A stretch of 64,000 nucleotides of DNA. Origin: Rhizobium brockwellii (GTDB lineage Bacteria; Pseudomonadota; Alphaproteobacteria; Rhizobiales; Rhizobiaceae). The notes under the pieces were generated by a model. It had not been told where the DNA came from, made no database searches, and saw only the letters and a program-made list of their open reading frames with translations. The stretch covers positions 2,542,001 through 2,606,000 of the forward strand of contig NZ_CP053439.1 of NCBI RefSeq assembly GCF_000769405.2, given 5' to 3'. Positions 53,234 through 62,311 of the stretch are shown here, piece by piece. Position 1 is the first letter of the stretch; each line of letters begins with the position of its first letter. Position numbers and translations under genes: made by a program.

Positions 53234-53368
53234 CCCTCATGGTGAGGAGGCCCGAAGGGCCGTCTCGAACCACGAGGGCGGGTGATTGCGTGGGTGCAGA
53301 CTGGCTGGATAAAGCGCCGGTGGCCAGCCCCGTCCTTCGAGGCCCCTACGGGGCGCCTCAGGATCAGG
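53234..53368. repeat. RIME/REP-like intergenic element with two palindromes
   Basis: The block carries two imperfect palindromes: CCCTCATGGTGAGGAGGCCC with a GAAGGGCC...CACGAGGG arm (about 53234-53278), and CGTCCTTCGAGGCCCCTACG with GGGCGCCTCAGGATCAG (about 53330-53368). Elements of this design, with words like CTTCGAGGC and GCCTCAGGAT, are abundant in rhizobial genomes. It lies between the adaptor gene and the AraC-type gene. The rest of the 52998-53391 gap holds no supported gene. Confidence 0.7.
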
Positions 53369-53391
53369 CTGGAGAGAGGATAGGCGTCACT

Positions 53392-54465
53392 TCAGGGCAA
53401 AGCCGAAGAGACGCCGGATCCTCCCTTCCTCTCACGCCAGGCAACCGGCGTCATATCCGTAACCCGGCGGAATTCGCGGTTGAAATTGGACTTGGTCTGG
53501 AAGCCGACCTCGAACATCACCTCGGTCACCGATTTCTGGGTCGCGGCAAGCAGCCGGCAGGCCTCGCCGATCCTGTAGTCATTGACATATTGCGAGACGT
53601 TCTTGTCCATCGCCCGGTTGATCGCCGTCGAGATCTGGCGGGCGGGAATACCGGCCTTGCGGGCCAGCCGGTCGAGATTGAGATTGGCATCACGATAGAG
53701 TTTTTTTGCCTCCATCAGCGCATCGACCGTGGCGATCGTCTCCTTGTCCTCGGTCGTTTCGGATTTCAGCACCGCCTCCACCGTCTCGGCCGGCGCCCGG
53801 CTTCGGCTGGCGGCGGCTGCCGCAATGCCGAGGATGACGAGGACCGCGAGGTTGCTGACGCTGATCAGCGTCAGCGCATGTTCGCCATGCGCCCATGTGA
53901 AATCGAGAAAGACGAAGATATCGACAGAAGCCGACAGACACAGCGCCACCGCCGCGAAGATGATTGCCCGGTAGGCCGGCACCGCTCCCTCGAAGGGCGC
54001 AAGCCGAAGCGCATCGGCGCCCGGCCGCATCAGAAGCAGGATCGCCAGGGCATAACCGACGAAAACAAGCACCAGCGCAATATCGATCACATCCCGCCGG
54101 AGCACCACCAACAAGAGGATGACGGCGGCAGGCACGGCATGCAGCGCAATCCGCGCCGCCAGCGGCTGCCGGCTCGTCCTCACCAGCCTGGAAACCCCGG
54201 CATAGGCAAGCGGCGGCACCATCGCCGCGGTGACGGGCGCAATCACACCCACCGCCTGCACCCCATACCCCCAGCGCAGACCGGAGAGGACGGATTGCAG
54301 CACGGCGAGCAGGATCAGTGCCAGAAACGGCCGATTGGGCTGCGCCTCCTCGTCGCGCCTGAGGACGGTGACGAAGAGGACGAGCAGCAGAAGGGCAACG
54401 ACGAAGGGAAGCGGAATGAACAGCATGGCCTGATAGGATCGGAGGGGCGAGTGGATGGCCATCAT
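53392..54465 (-). CDS. membrane-bound AraC family transcriptional regulator
   Basis: A 357-residue protein. Residues about 15-225 contain six to seven membrane helices, and the C-terminal 100 residues are an AraC helix-turn-helix pair (YNLDRLARKAGIPARQIST-type first motif and SVTEVMFEVGFQTKSNFNREFRRVTDMTP second motif). Membrane-integrated AraC proteins sense envelope or medium signals. It lies immediately upstream in gene order of the tripartite ABC operon on the same strand, so control of that operon is a reasonable guess. Confidence 0.9.
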   Translation of the reverse strand: MMAIHSPLRSYQAMLFIPLPFVVALLLLVLFVTVLRRDEEAQPNRPFLALILLAVLQSVLSGLRWGYGVQAVGVIAPVTAAMVPPLAYAGVSRLVRTSRQPLAARIALHAVPAAVILLLVVLRRDVIDIALVLVFVGYALAILLLMRPGADALRLAPFEGAVPAYRAIIFAAVALCLSASVDIFVFLDFTWAHGEHALTLISVSNLAVLVILGIAAAAASRSRAPAETVEAVLKSETTEDKETIATVDALMEAKKLYRDANLNLDRLARKAGIPARQISTAINRAMDKNVSQYVNDYRIGEACRLLAATQKSVTEVMFEVGFQTKSNFNREFRRVTDMTPVAWRERKGGSGVSSALP

Positions 54466-54727
54466 TGCCGAGATCCTCAGCCGGCGCGACCTCCATCATG
54501 TTTTAGGACGCGTTTTAGGCTGGGATTTTTGTGAGCGGCATGCCGTGATACCCTCGTTCGACCCTTCGATCACCAGCCACAAGTCTCAATCCGCGTTGAG
54601 GTCGGTATGGTTGTTTTCCAGCCAACCCGACAGGCTGTCGAAATCGGCGACATCGCAAGTCCGGTAATCAGCGCAGGCACGACCGTCTGCGTCGTCTCTT
54701 TCGGAAAGTTGTTCTACGAGAGCCTGC

Positions 54728-55708
54728 CTAGCCGAGAGCGCTTTGTGCCGCGCAAATCCGATCGACCAAAGCATCAAGATCGCCCCTTGGCGGGCGGTTC
54801 TTGGCCAGGCGCTGCTTGAGATGCATGATCGGCTCCGCCAGAATTTCATCAAGGCTCTCGGCGCAGGTGAAGTCGCCCGCCACGCTTTTGACCTTTGAAT
54901 TGTCAAAGATCGCCGACCATGCCTTGTCGCCACGCAGCGGCCCAACCCAATCCGGATTGTACCGGACCAGGGTGTCCGTCGGCACGTGTACGATCTTGGC
55001 CTCGACGCCCAACAATCTGGCGATCGTCTTTTGAATATCGTCCCAGATGTGAGCGCGATCGGAGGTGATGTGGAAGATCTCGTTCAACGCCGCCGGCTTG
55101 CCGAAAAGCCCGACAAAGGGCACCGCAAAATCAACCGAACGGGTCAGTGTCCAGGGCGTGTGGCCATCGCCGGCCACGATGGTGGGCTCACCATCCAGCA
55201 TGCGTCTCGCCATGACATCGCTGTCGCCCATCATGATGGGCAGGCCGGTGCGAACAGTGTGACTGGGGCGGACGATGGTCCAGGCGAGTTTCTCGGAATT
55301 CTTGAGCAGCGTCTCGCAGGCAATCTTGTCCTGGCTATAGCGCCAGTAGGGGTTGATCGCCGGTGTCTGCTCGGTAATCACATAGTGGCGCGGCGGCTTT
55401 TCATAGACCGAAGCCGAAGAGATGAAGATGTACTGGCCGCAGTGCCCGGCAAACACATCGATGTCACGCCCGACTTGATCGGGCGTAAAGGCAATGAACT
55501 GGCACACGACGTCATAATTGGCCTTGGCCAAGTCCGCATAGGCGGGTGCCGCGAGATCGCCGACGATCGAGGTAACCCCCGCAGGCAAAGGGTCGCCTCT
55601 CAAACTGCGGTTATAGACGCTGACATGATGACCCTCAGCAACCGCACGCTGGACGCATGGATATGAAATCTGGCCAGTACCGCCAACGAAAAGGATTTTC
55701 AAAGCCAT
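54728..55708 (-). CDS. NAD-dependent epimerase/dehydratase family protein (short-chain dehydrogenase)
   Basis: A 326-residue extended SDR. The cofactor motif is GGTGQIS, with FISSASVYEK supplying the Ser and Y165-x-x-x-K-type catalytic pair in WRYSQDKIACE. DSDVMARRM and the IIHIT-like end complete the fold. Such proteins reduce or epimerise sugar nucleotides or act on other small molecules; the substrate is unknown. The ATG at 55708 (AAGGATTTTC-rich start KILFVGG) is preferred over 55786. The last 140 bases downstream hold an acidic frame without a start. Confidence 0.88.
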   Translation of the reverse strand: MALKILFVGGTGQISYPCVQRAVAEGHHVSVYNRSLRGDPLPAGVTSIVGDLAAPAYADLAKANYDVVCQFIAFTPDQVGRDIDVFAGHCGQYIFISSASVYEKPPRHYVITEQTPAINPYWRYSQDKIACETLLKNSEKLAWTIVRPSHTVRTGLPIMMGDSDVMARRMLDGEPTIVAGDGHTPWTLTRSVDFAVPFVGLFGKPAALNEIFHITSDRAHIWDDIQKTIARLLGVEAKIVHVPTDTLVRYNPDWVGPLRGDKAWSAIFDNSKVKSVAGDFTCAESLDEILAEPIMHLKQRLAKNRPPRGDLDALVDRICAAQSALG

Positions 55709-55984
55709 ATAAAAGACCTCGGTATGGGTGTGGCGGAATATGCGGTCAGTCTTCATAGCGCGAAAGAAATCGGTCGTCTTCTGCAAAATCGGGACACCGG
55801 GTGCACGTCGTTGGTCGACCTGTCCCTGACCAATGTTGTGATAGCCCGCGTATGCCGATCGGTCGGCGTGAGCAATTGCCGATACAGCAAATATCTCTAT
55901 CTCAAGCCAATGATGCCCCTTCTGTTTGAGATCAGCACAAGACGGAGGCTTTCTTGAAGGGATTATCTGCCCTATGTAGCCGGG

Positions 55985-56131
55985 GTGCTGGCAGGATTAT
56001 TGGTCGTCTTCCTCATGTCTGGCCTGTTGGCGCTGACGGAGACACCGCAGCTCATACTTTTCGCATTGCTGCCGGCCGTCGGTGGCGCGCTCGTCGAACG
56101 CGTTTGCCGTCGCCGGCCCAACAATTCTTGA
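55985..56131 (+). CDS. possible small membrane protein or remnant, 48 aa
   Basis: From a GTG at 55985 the frame reads two hydrophobic segments (LAGLLVVFLMSGLLAL and LILFALLPAVGGALV) and ends in a basic tail RVCRRRPNN with a stop at 56129-56131. No good ribosome binding site precedes it. It could be the tail of a decayed membrane protein. The gap 55709-55984 otherwise holds only the promoter side of the epimerase gene. Confidence 0.3.
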   Translation: MLAGLLVVFLMSGLLALTETPQLILFALLPAVGGALVERVCRRRPNNS

Positions 56132-56139
56132 AGGATTCC

Positions 56140-56514
56140 ATGGCAAGGCTGAAAGAAATTGTCATCGATTGCAATATTCCCTCGCGTGTCGCCCGGTTCT
56201 GGGCGGAGGCGCTCGATGGCTACGACGTGATGCCATATGACGACGAAGAGCTGGCCCGCCTTGCCGCTCTCGGATTGACACCCGAGACTGACCCGACCGT
56301 GATGGTCGAAGGTCCCGGAACCCGCCTGTGCTTCCACCTTCGTCAGGGGGAGCGTCCGGCCCGCAACCGGCTTCATCTCGATATTGCCACCCCCGATCGG
56401 GCCAGGGAGGTAGAACGGCTTTTATCCCTCGGAGCGACCTTCGTCCGAGAAGCGGATGGCTACACGGTCTTGAATGATCCCGAAGGCAACAATTTCTGTG
56501 TGGCGTCCGAATAG
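56140..56514 (+). CDS. VOC family protein
   Basis: A 124-residue glyoxalase-like protein: EIVIDCNIPSRVARFWAEALDGYDV at the start and YTVLNDPEGNNFCVAS at the end are typical of the DUF4436/glyoxalase_6 group. RLHLDIATPDRAREVERLLSLGAT holds the central metal-site His region. The substrate is unknown. AAGGATTCC fixes the ATG at 56140; the frame is open from 55954. Confidence 0.9.
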   Translation: MARLKEIVIDCNIPSRVARFWAEALDGYDVMPYDDEELARLAALGLTPETDPTVMVEGPGTRLCFHLRQGERPARNRLHLDIATPDRAREVERLLSLGATFVREADGYTVLNDPEGNNFCVASE

Positions 56515-56539
56515 TCCGATCCGGGCCGGAATGTCTGGA

Positions 56540-57121
56540 TCAGACGCGATTCAGGAACTCGACCACGCGGAGGGTGAGCAGCGCGGTCGCATCCGCATCA
56601 TAGGACGGCAGCGAGCTGTCGGCGAAGTAATGCTGATCGCCTGGGTACAGGAAAAGCTCCGCGTCCTCGACCTTCTCCACGATCTCGCGGGCGGCGTCGA
56701 TGTCGCCCTCGCCGACAAAAATCGGATCGTTGTCCATGCCGTGGATCTGCACAGCGACGCCGTCCGGCCAGGGCCCGAAGGCCCACTCGCCGCTGATCGG
56801 CAGGCAGGAGTAGAAGAGCAGAGCCCCGCGGGCGCCGGGCCGCGTCTGCGCCAGCTTCTGCGCCGGCAGCACTCCGAACGAGAACCCGGCATAGATGAGC
56901 GTGGGCGGCAATTCGTCGGCGACGCGCACGCCGCGCTCCCGCATGGCGTCGAATCCGATCTCGCCAATATAGGCGATCCCCGCTTCGATGCTTGGGAATG
57001 AGCGCCCGTCAAACAGATCAGGCGTGTGCACGATGTGACCGGCTGCCCTGATATCGCCGGCAAACGAGCGCACACCGGGGGTCAGCCCCTGTGCGTGATG
57101 GAACAACAGGATCTCAGCCAT
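56540..57121 (-). CDS. dienelactone hydrolase family protein
   Basis: A 193-residue alpha/beta hydrolase. The nucleophile elbow reads YAGFSFG with Ser81 in place of the Cys used by classical dienelactone hydrolases; GVAVQIHGMDNDPIF supplies the acid region and PGDQHYFADSSL the His. It would hydrolyse an ester or lactone. TAAGGAGCC precedes the ATG. It is downstream of the FAD monooxygenase on the same strand with a 200-base gap, so a shared aromatic-compound role is possible but unproved. A decayed relative lies at 59193. Confidence 0.9.
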   Translation of the reverse strand: MAEILLFHHAQGLTPGVRSFAGDIRAAGHIVHTPDLFDGRSFPSIEAGIAYIGEIGFDAMRERGVRVADELPPTLIYAGFSFGVLPAQKLAQTRPGARGALLFYSCLPISGEWAFGPWPDGVAVQIHGMDNDPIFVGEGDIDAAREIVEKVEDAELFLYPGDQHYFADSSLPSYDADATALLTLRVVEFLNRV

Positions 57122-57324
57122 AAGGAGCCTCCGGGCGGGACGGTCGGGCGCATCGCCACTCTACAGCGTCGCCACCTTGCCGGGAAGAGTGCGGACACGT
57201 TGCCGAAGCAACATCTGCAAACCCGCCGAAAACCGATAGGCGGGAAACCTCCTGACGCTCTACCGGACTGATAAGGTTGAAGAACCTTTCCGAGACCTGA
57301 ACATCGATTGCTCCATTGATAGTT

Positions 57325-58845
57325 TCAGGCTTTGCCGAACCACCGCGATGCGGCCTGCGCGGCTTCCTCATTGTCAGGCACAGCCTCACCAGCCCACGCC
57401 ACAAAGCCGTCGGGGCGCACGAGCAGCGCGCTCAACCCCAGCCGATCCCTGGCTTCACCGGCGACATAGGTGATCCCATTCCAGCGGCTTGCCAGCGCTT
57501 GCAGCGGTGCACCGGCGTCAAAGTCCAAAAGCAGGCCTTTGCCCTGCCTGAGGCGATCGCCGAGCCTCGTCCCGTCGGCCAGCTCAAAATCGGGAGCGCT
57601 GCGGCCGACCAGCGGGTGACTGCTGCCAAGATCGTAGCGGAGAGAAACACCCCAGACGCGCTCGGCAAAGTATGTCGCACCGTCACGCGTGTCGATCAGA
57701 TCGCGGATGATGGCTTCGAGCGCGCGCGTACTCCGGCTCGGCCGCATCAGTGCGACCTGCGCGCGCGACCAGTCGAGAACCTGCGCTCCCACTGGATGCC
57801 GTTCGCAGAAATAGCTGTCGAGCAGGCCCTCCGGCGCATCGCCGCGGATCGTCGCCGCAAGCTTCCATCCAAGATTCATCGCATCGCCAAGTCCGAGGTT
57901 CAGGCCCTGGCCACCCAAGGGGGAATGGATGTGCGCGGCGTCGCCCGCAAGCAGCACCCTGCCCTTGCGGTAAGCCGTCGCCTGATAGGCGCGATCCGTC
58001 CAGGTGGTGGCAAGCTCAAGTCCCGTCACAGTTACATCGGTGCCTGAAACATGCCGCAGCACCGACTGCACATGCGCGAGCGTCATCGGCTGCGCCCGGT
58101 GGAACGCGCCGCCGTCGAAATCGACCATCGCGATCGTGCCGGGCTTTTGGTAGGTATACATCCCCGTCGGCGTGTAGTGGCGGCCCGGAACGAGTTTCTC
58201 CGGATCGGCCATCTCGACTTGAACGGAATAGCCGGTGAATTCGGGATCGGTGCCTGCGAATTCAAAGCCGCCTGCCCTGCGCACGGTGCTGCGCCCGCCG
58301 TCACAACCGACGAGCCACCGTCCGCGAAAGCTCTCGCCACCGGCGCGAACAGTCACGCCTTCGTCCGACTGCTCGAAGCCATCGACGCCAAGCCCGCGCC
58401 GGATCTCGACACCCATCGCGCTTGCGCGGGCGGCCAGGACGAATTCGAGATGCTCCATCTCGACCGCCATGCTGGTACCGGCCGGACCTGGCAGGCGATA
58501 GGGCCACGTCGAGGTGTCGATGGTGTCGTGGAAGAACTGAATGCCGGCGAAATGGCCGCCCGGGCGACGCGGCTGCTGCATCCAATGCGCTGAAGTCGAT
58601 TGATCTTTCTCGCGCTGCGGCGTCATGATGTCGTCCAGCAGCCCGCGACGGTAGAAGGCTTCGATGGTCGGCGCGGAAAGGCCGCGCATGCCAAACGGCA
58701 GCCGCTTCAACGGCGAATGCGGGTCTTCGGCCTGCTCCAGCACCAACACCGAGAGGCCGGCCAGCTGCAGTTCGCAGGCGAGAAACAGACCGACGGGGCC
58801 TGCACCAGCAATCACAACATCATGAATCATAAGAAAATCGGGCAT
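57325..58845 (-). CDS. FAD-dependent aromatic monooxygenase (PheA/TfdB/RdmE-like)
   Basis: A 506-residue group A flavin hydroxylase. The FAD motif GAGPVG is at residues 14-19, the DG motif in VGCDGGRSTVRR, and the GD motif in VLLAGDAAHIHSPLGGQGLNLG. The last 120 residues form the thioredoxin-like C-terminal domain (GRSAPDFELADGTRL, SALLVRPDGFVAWAG). It inserts one oxygen atom into an aromatic or polyketide substrate with NAD(P)H. AAAGGAG ahead of the ATG at 58845 fixes the start. Confidence 0.92.
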   Translation of the reverse strand: MPDFLMIHDVVIAGAGPVGLFLACELQLAGLSVLVLEQAEDPHSPLKRLPFGMRGLSAPTIEAFYRRGLLDDIMTPQREKDQSTSAHWMQQPRRPGGHFAGIQFFHDTIDTSTWPYRLPGPAGTSMAVEMEHLEFVLAARASAMGVEIRRGLGVDGFEQSDEGVTVRAGGESFRGRWLVGCDGGRSTVRRAGGFEFAGTDPEFTGYSVQVEMADPEKLVPGRHYTPTGMYTYQKPGTIAMVDFDGGAFHRAQPMTLAHVQSVLRHVSGTDVTVTGLELATTWTDRAYQATAYRKGRVLLAGDAAHIHSPLGGQGLNLGLGDAMNLGWKLAATIRGDAPEGLLDSYFCERHPVGAQVLDWSRAQVALMRPSRSTRALEAIIRDLIDTRDGATYFAERVWGVSLRYDLGSSHPLVGRSAPDFELADGTRLGDRLRQGKGLLLDFDAGAPLQALASRWNGITYVAGEARDRLGLSALLVRPDGFVAWAGEAVPDNEEAAQAASRWFGKA

Positions 58846-58902
58846 AAACTACTCCTTTACGGTCGTTCGACCGGAGCAGTTCGTCGTTTCGAGAACCACA
58901 CG

Positions 58903-58942
58903 GACGAACAGTGGGACGCTTGAACGGCGTCCGTTGTTCGTC
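58903..58942. promoter_or_regulatory. long inverted repeat upstream of the monooxygenase gene
   Basis: GACGAACA (58903-58910) pairs with TGTTCGTC (58935-58942), and an inner GGACGC/GCGTCC pair (58914-58919 and 58927-58932) extends the stem. It lies 58 bases ahead of the monooxygenase start. It may be the operator of an unlinked regulator or a structured leader. Confidence 0.5.
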
Positions 58943-59192
58943 GTGGAGAACTCATGCACGAGGCAAGGAACAGAGCTTTCGTTTCCGAAAGGACTTGGGC
59001 CAACCACACCAAGTCATGCCTTTTCCGACATCGGCAACATAGCCGCCGGGCGATCGATCGGCAACAGAAGATATTCTCTTCCGAAGGTCTGACCTGACAC
59101 GGGGAAGCCCCTTCCGGGCGGGTAATGCCGCTTATGCCATGTCTGACGACGTGCAGAAGATTTTTTCCGCAGATAGAGAGAGATGCGCTGAT

Positions 59193-59327
59193 CTACCGGT
59201 CGGCCGATTTCATCGCAGCAGCCCTGCAGAGCTGACGCTCTCCCGACTTGCCGTGTGAGGCATCGGCAAACGCGGGCGCACCCTGGGGCAGCCCCTGTGC
59301 GTGATGAAACCACAAGACCCCGGCCAT
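59193..59327 (-). pseudogene. dienelactone hydrolase-like 5' remnant
   Basis: From the ATG at 59327 the frame starts AGVLWFHHAQGL, like the intact gene's AEILLFHHAQGL at 57121. It then loses similarity and stops after 44 codons. The upstream bases also match (GGAGCCTCCGG with TCGGGCGC further out) over about 60 bases. It is the decayed start of a second copy. The gap 58943-59192 holds no supported gene. Confidence 0.6.
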
Positions 59328-59401
59328 ACGGAGCCTCCGGGGTGGATTGGTCGGGCGCACACTCTGAAATTCTACAGCGCTCTCGCCTCACCGGGAAGAC
59401 G

Positions 59402-60187
59402 TCAGTCGCGGGCTAGGCCGTCGATCGCCGCCGCCAGCTTCACGAGGTCTGCAGCGTAGAACCCGGCGGCGTTGAGACAGTTCGTCTCGAGCAGCATCAG
59501 TCCTTCTTCAGTCCGGCAGATATCGATGACGTAAGCTTGCGAGTAGCCGGGATTGATGTCGACCATACGCTGCCCGAAGTCTAGCGCATCGCCATCGATC
59601 TCGTGGCGGTGGACCACTCGGGATCCCTCCTTGTAGAGCGAATAGGTGACGATCCGGCCGTCGACGACCCAGAGACGCCATTCGCGCAGGATGCGAACAG
59701 GCTCGGTGAGCATCAGCAGCGTGTCGTGACGAAGCGATCCGTTCGGGATTTCATCTTCGTTGAGCGTCAGCACCGTCTCCGCCATGCGGATGATCTCACC
59801 GGTCGATTTAACGTTGCCGGGCTCCTCCTTGCTGTCGTCGACCGGGCGCAGGAACCAGTCCCTGCCGTCATCCGCCAGACGCTGAGGGACATCCCGGAGT
59901 GTCAGGAACAGTGCATCGGCGCCGTTGAGGAGGTAAGGATGCCAAACCTGTTCGCGAACGAAAGGACGCAGCTTGAAGACACCCGGCCGGTAACCGTTCG
60001 CCTCGGCGTTCTTCCACAGCGTGTAAGAGCCGAACATGACCACTGAACCCGGATCCGCAACGACCGGCTCGGGGATGAGCTCGCCGACGAACGGTACGAC
60101 CTTGTGCCATGTGTAGGAGATTTCAAGCTGGTCGAGCGCCTCGGCCAGCTTGCTGGTATCTTCGAACTGCTGGAGAAGCCACTGCAT
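59402..60187 (-). CDS. ATP-grasp domain protein (DUF4343/R2K-like)
   Basis: A 261-residue ATP-grasp ligase-like protein. DWFLRPVDDSKEEPGNV supplies nucleotide contacts, and EWRLWVVDGRIVTYSLYKEG with YVIDICRTEEGLMLLETN (acidic D...E-x-N metal site) is the catalytic end. Members ligate amino acids or modify RNA/peptides; the substrate is unknown. It starts 75 bases after the amine oxidase stop on the same strand, the probable last gene of that operon. The ATG at 60187 has AGGGAACAG ahead; the frame opens at 60226. Confidence 0.85.
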   Translation of the reverse strand: MQWLLQQFEDTSKLAEALDQLEISYTWHKVVPFVGELIPEPVVADPGSVVMFGSYTLWKNAEANGYRPGVFKLRPFVREQVWHPYLLNGADALFLTLRDVPQRLADDGRDWFLRPVDDSKEEPGNVKSTGEIIRMAETVLTLNEDEIPNGSLRHDTLLMLTEPVRILREWRLWVVDGRIVTYSLYKEGSRVVHRHEIDGDALDFGQRMVDINPGYSQAYVIDICRTEEGLMLLETNCLNAAGFYAADLVKLAAAIDGLARD

Positions 60188-60262
60188 TCTGTTCCCTGCC
60201 TTTCTTACAATCCGTCGGACTACCAAAAAGCTATTTAAAAAGGAACAGCCGTAGCATTGCAG

Positions 60263-62251
60263 CTATGTGTGGCAGCAGGAACCGTTTCCGGTGTCATCGG
60301 CCGAACGCTGCAGGCGGTTGTCGACACTCTGGCTGTTTCCTTCCGGCGGCAGGTCCATGGCGATGTTGGATGCGAAGAAGCCGTTCGGTTTCAGCGTGAA
60401 GCCGGCATATTCCACCGGCATGATCGGAAAATCCTCGGGCTTGCAGACATGGGTATGGCCGAAGGAATGCCAGAGCACGACATCGGCATTCTCGATTTCG
60501 CGGTTCTGCTTGACATAACCCGGCAGGCCGTCGCCGCCGGCATGCACGTTCGGATAATCACCGCTCGCATATTTTTCCCTGGCATCGAAGGCGGTGACCC
60601 AGATGTGTTTCTTGGCGAAGCCGCCGCGCTGGGCAACGGTCGAATCCGGCTGGGCAAGCATAACAGGCGACGGCATGACGACAATCTTGTAGCCCGGCGC
60701 CTTGCCGACGCTGTTCTTTATGTTGGGGTTTGAGACTTTCCAGTAACGGCCGGTCTCGCCATTGGCGAGTGCCGGCGAATCGAGTTCGCGCTTCAGCACA
60801 CGGGTCCTGGTATCGAAGACATTGCCATAGGGATTGTCTTCACCCCAGGGACGCGGCACGAAATCATGCTCGGTCACGGTGTTGCCGCCGCCGTCGACAT
60901 CCATGTGCAGGCGCGCATTGAAGAAATGCTGGTGGGTCGGACCGCCGAGATTGTCATCGACCATGCCGCCCCAGGGATAGGTTTCGCCAGTCGCGACCGC
61001 CGCCGTCTGGATGATGCCGGTGAGCTTGGCTTCGAGCTGGATCGTGCCGTCCTGGTAGAGATACCAGTAGAAGCCGTAATCGTAGTTGCCGACGGTTGCG
61101 AAGAAGGAGATGACGAGGCGGCGCGAACGGCGCACTTCGAAAATGCCGTTGCGGAATTCGTAATGCTTCCAGAGGATGCCGTAATCCTCCTCGTGCATGC
61201 AGATGGCGTTCTTCATGATGAAAGGCTGGCCGAGATCATCCGCCGCCGGCACGTCGAAATAGTGAATATGGCCGAGGCAGTCGCAGCCGAGTTCGAGGCA
61301 ATTGGCCAGGCGTCCGAGGCCATACTCGCCGGCATCGAAGGCGCTCTTCCAATAGTGGTTCGCGGTCGGATCGGCATAGGGCACGACCATTTCGGTGACA
61401 CTGGCGCGAAAGACGACGGGCCGCAGCCTGCCCTGATCCCGGATGCCGAGCTCATGCAGAACGAGGCCCTCGCGCGGAGTGAAACCGACACGGAAACTCC
61501 AGTTCTGCCATTCGACTTTCCAGCCGTCGACCGTAAAGCTCGGCCCTTGCGGCTGAACGATATGCAGCGGCGTGAGATCAGGCCGCGATTCCGGGAAGGT
61601 TTCGCGGCCATAATTGCGCTTCTTCCTCGGCACCGGAATGATCTTTTCTTCGTCGACGAGATCGACCACGCGGTTGGTGATCAGGTCGACCACCGCCACC
61701 ACGCCCTCGATCGGATGCGCATAGCCGTTGTCACGGATATCCTCGCGCCAATAGGACACGGCGCGGACGATGCGCTTTCCCTTCTCGAATTCGCGGCCAA
61801 AATAGCCCGAGGAAAAGGGATCGATCTGGATGAGCGGAATATCCTCGTCGGTAATGCCGCGCTTCTTGACGGCAGTGATCCAGCGCGGATCGGATTTGAC
61901 GGTGCCTTCGACGGTTTCGAATTCGCACAGCATCACCGGCGGCTGGCCATAGGGCAGTTCATCGAGAGGCAGTCTTATATAGGAGGACACCTTGCCGGCA
62001 GTCAGGTCTACGATGCCCTCGAAGATCTCGCCATTGCTGATATCGATTGCCAGGATGAAGGCGAGGCGCGCCAGCCTGCCGCCCAGGCGGTGGGCGGCAA
62101 GATCCGCCTTGGTCGGCTCCTCCAGCCGGGTGATCGGAAAGCGGAAGGTGGCTGCGAGTGTCTGCGTATCCTTGAGTATGGCAACGGCAGAAGCGATCTC
62201 GTCGAGGCTCAGAGGATCGAGCGGATGGGTGACTGCAACAACGGCGTCCAT
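60263..62251 (-). CDS. copper-containing primary-amine oxidase
   Basis: A 662-residue quinoprotein. The TPQ cofactor precursor is the Tyr in FFATVGNYDYGFYW (T-x-x-N-Y-D). Copper ligands appear in GGPTHQHFFNARLHMDVDG (H-x-H) and a later His in LWHSFGHTHVCKPEDF. Primary amines are oxidised to aldehydes with release of H2O2 and ammonia. No signal peptide is visible, so it is probably cytoplasmic, as in related rhizobial enzymes. It follows the APC permease and the 57-residue peptide in one operon, which points to import and catabolism of an amine. Confidence 0.95.
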   Translation of the reverse strand: MDAVVAVTHPLDPLSLDEIASAVAILKDTQTLAATFRFPITRLEEPTKADLAAHRLGGRLARLAFILAIDISNGEIFEGIVDLTAGKVSSYIRLPLDELPYGQPPVMLCEFETVEGTVKSDPRWITAVKKRGITDEDIPLIQIDPFSSGYFGREFEKGKRIVRAVSYWREDIRDNGYAHPIEGVVAVVDLITNRVVDLVDEEKIIPVPRKKRNYGRETFPESRPDLTPLHIVQPQGPSFTVDGWKVEWQNWSFRVGFTPREGLVLHELGIRDQGRLRPVVFRASVTEMVVPYADPTANHYWKSAFDAGEYGLGRLANCLELGCDCLGHIHYFDVPAADDLGQPFIMKNAICMHEEDYGILWKHYEFRNGIFEVRRSRRLVISFFATVGNYDYGFYWYLYQDGTIQLEAKLTGIIQTAAVATGETYPWGGMVDDNLGGPTHQHFFNARLHMDVDGGGNTVTEHDFVPRPWGEDNPYGNVFDTRTRVLKRELDSPALANGETGRYWKVSNPNIKNSVGKAPGYKIVVMPSPVMLAQPDSTVAQRGGFAKKHIWVTAFDAREKYASGDYPNVHAGGDGLPGYVKQNREIENADVVLWHSFGHTHVCKPEDFPIMPVEYAGFTLKPNGFFASNIAMDLPPEGNSQSVDNRLQRSADDTGNGSCCHT

Positions 62252-62311
62252 TGGTATACCTCTTGTTTTTGGAAGAGACGACGCACCATGGCGCGTCGCA
62301 AGCTGCGGTGA

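Noticed and set aside
53068..54534. 488-codon open frame on the plus strand
   Set aside because: It is antisense to the AraC-type gene and runs into the RIME-like repeat; no family features.
54586..54727. Acidic minus-strand frame ending CDVADFDSLSGWLENN...
   Set aside because: It looks protein-like but has no start codon with a binding site before the epimerase stop; it could be a remnant, but there is no family evidence.
60866..62311. 481-codon open frame on the plus strand
   Set aside because: Antisense shadow of the copper amine oxidase.
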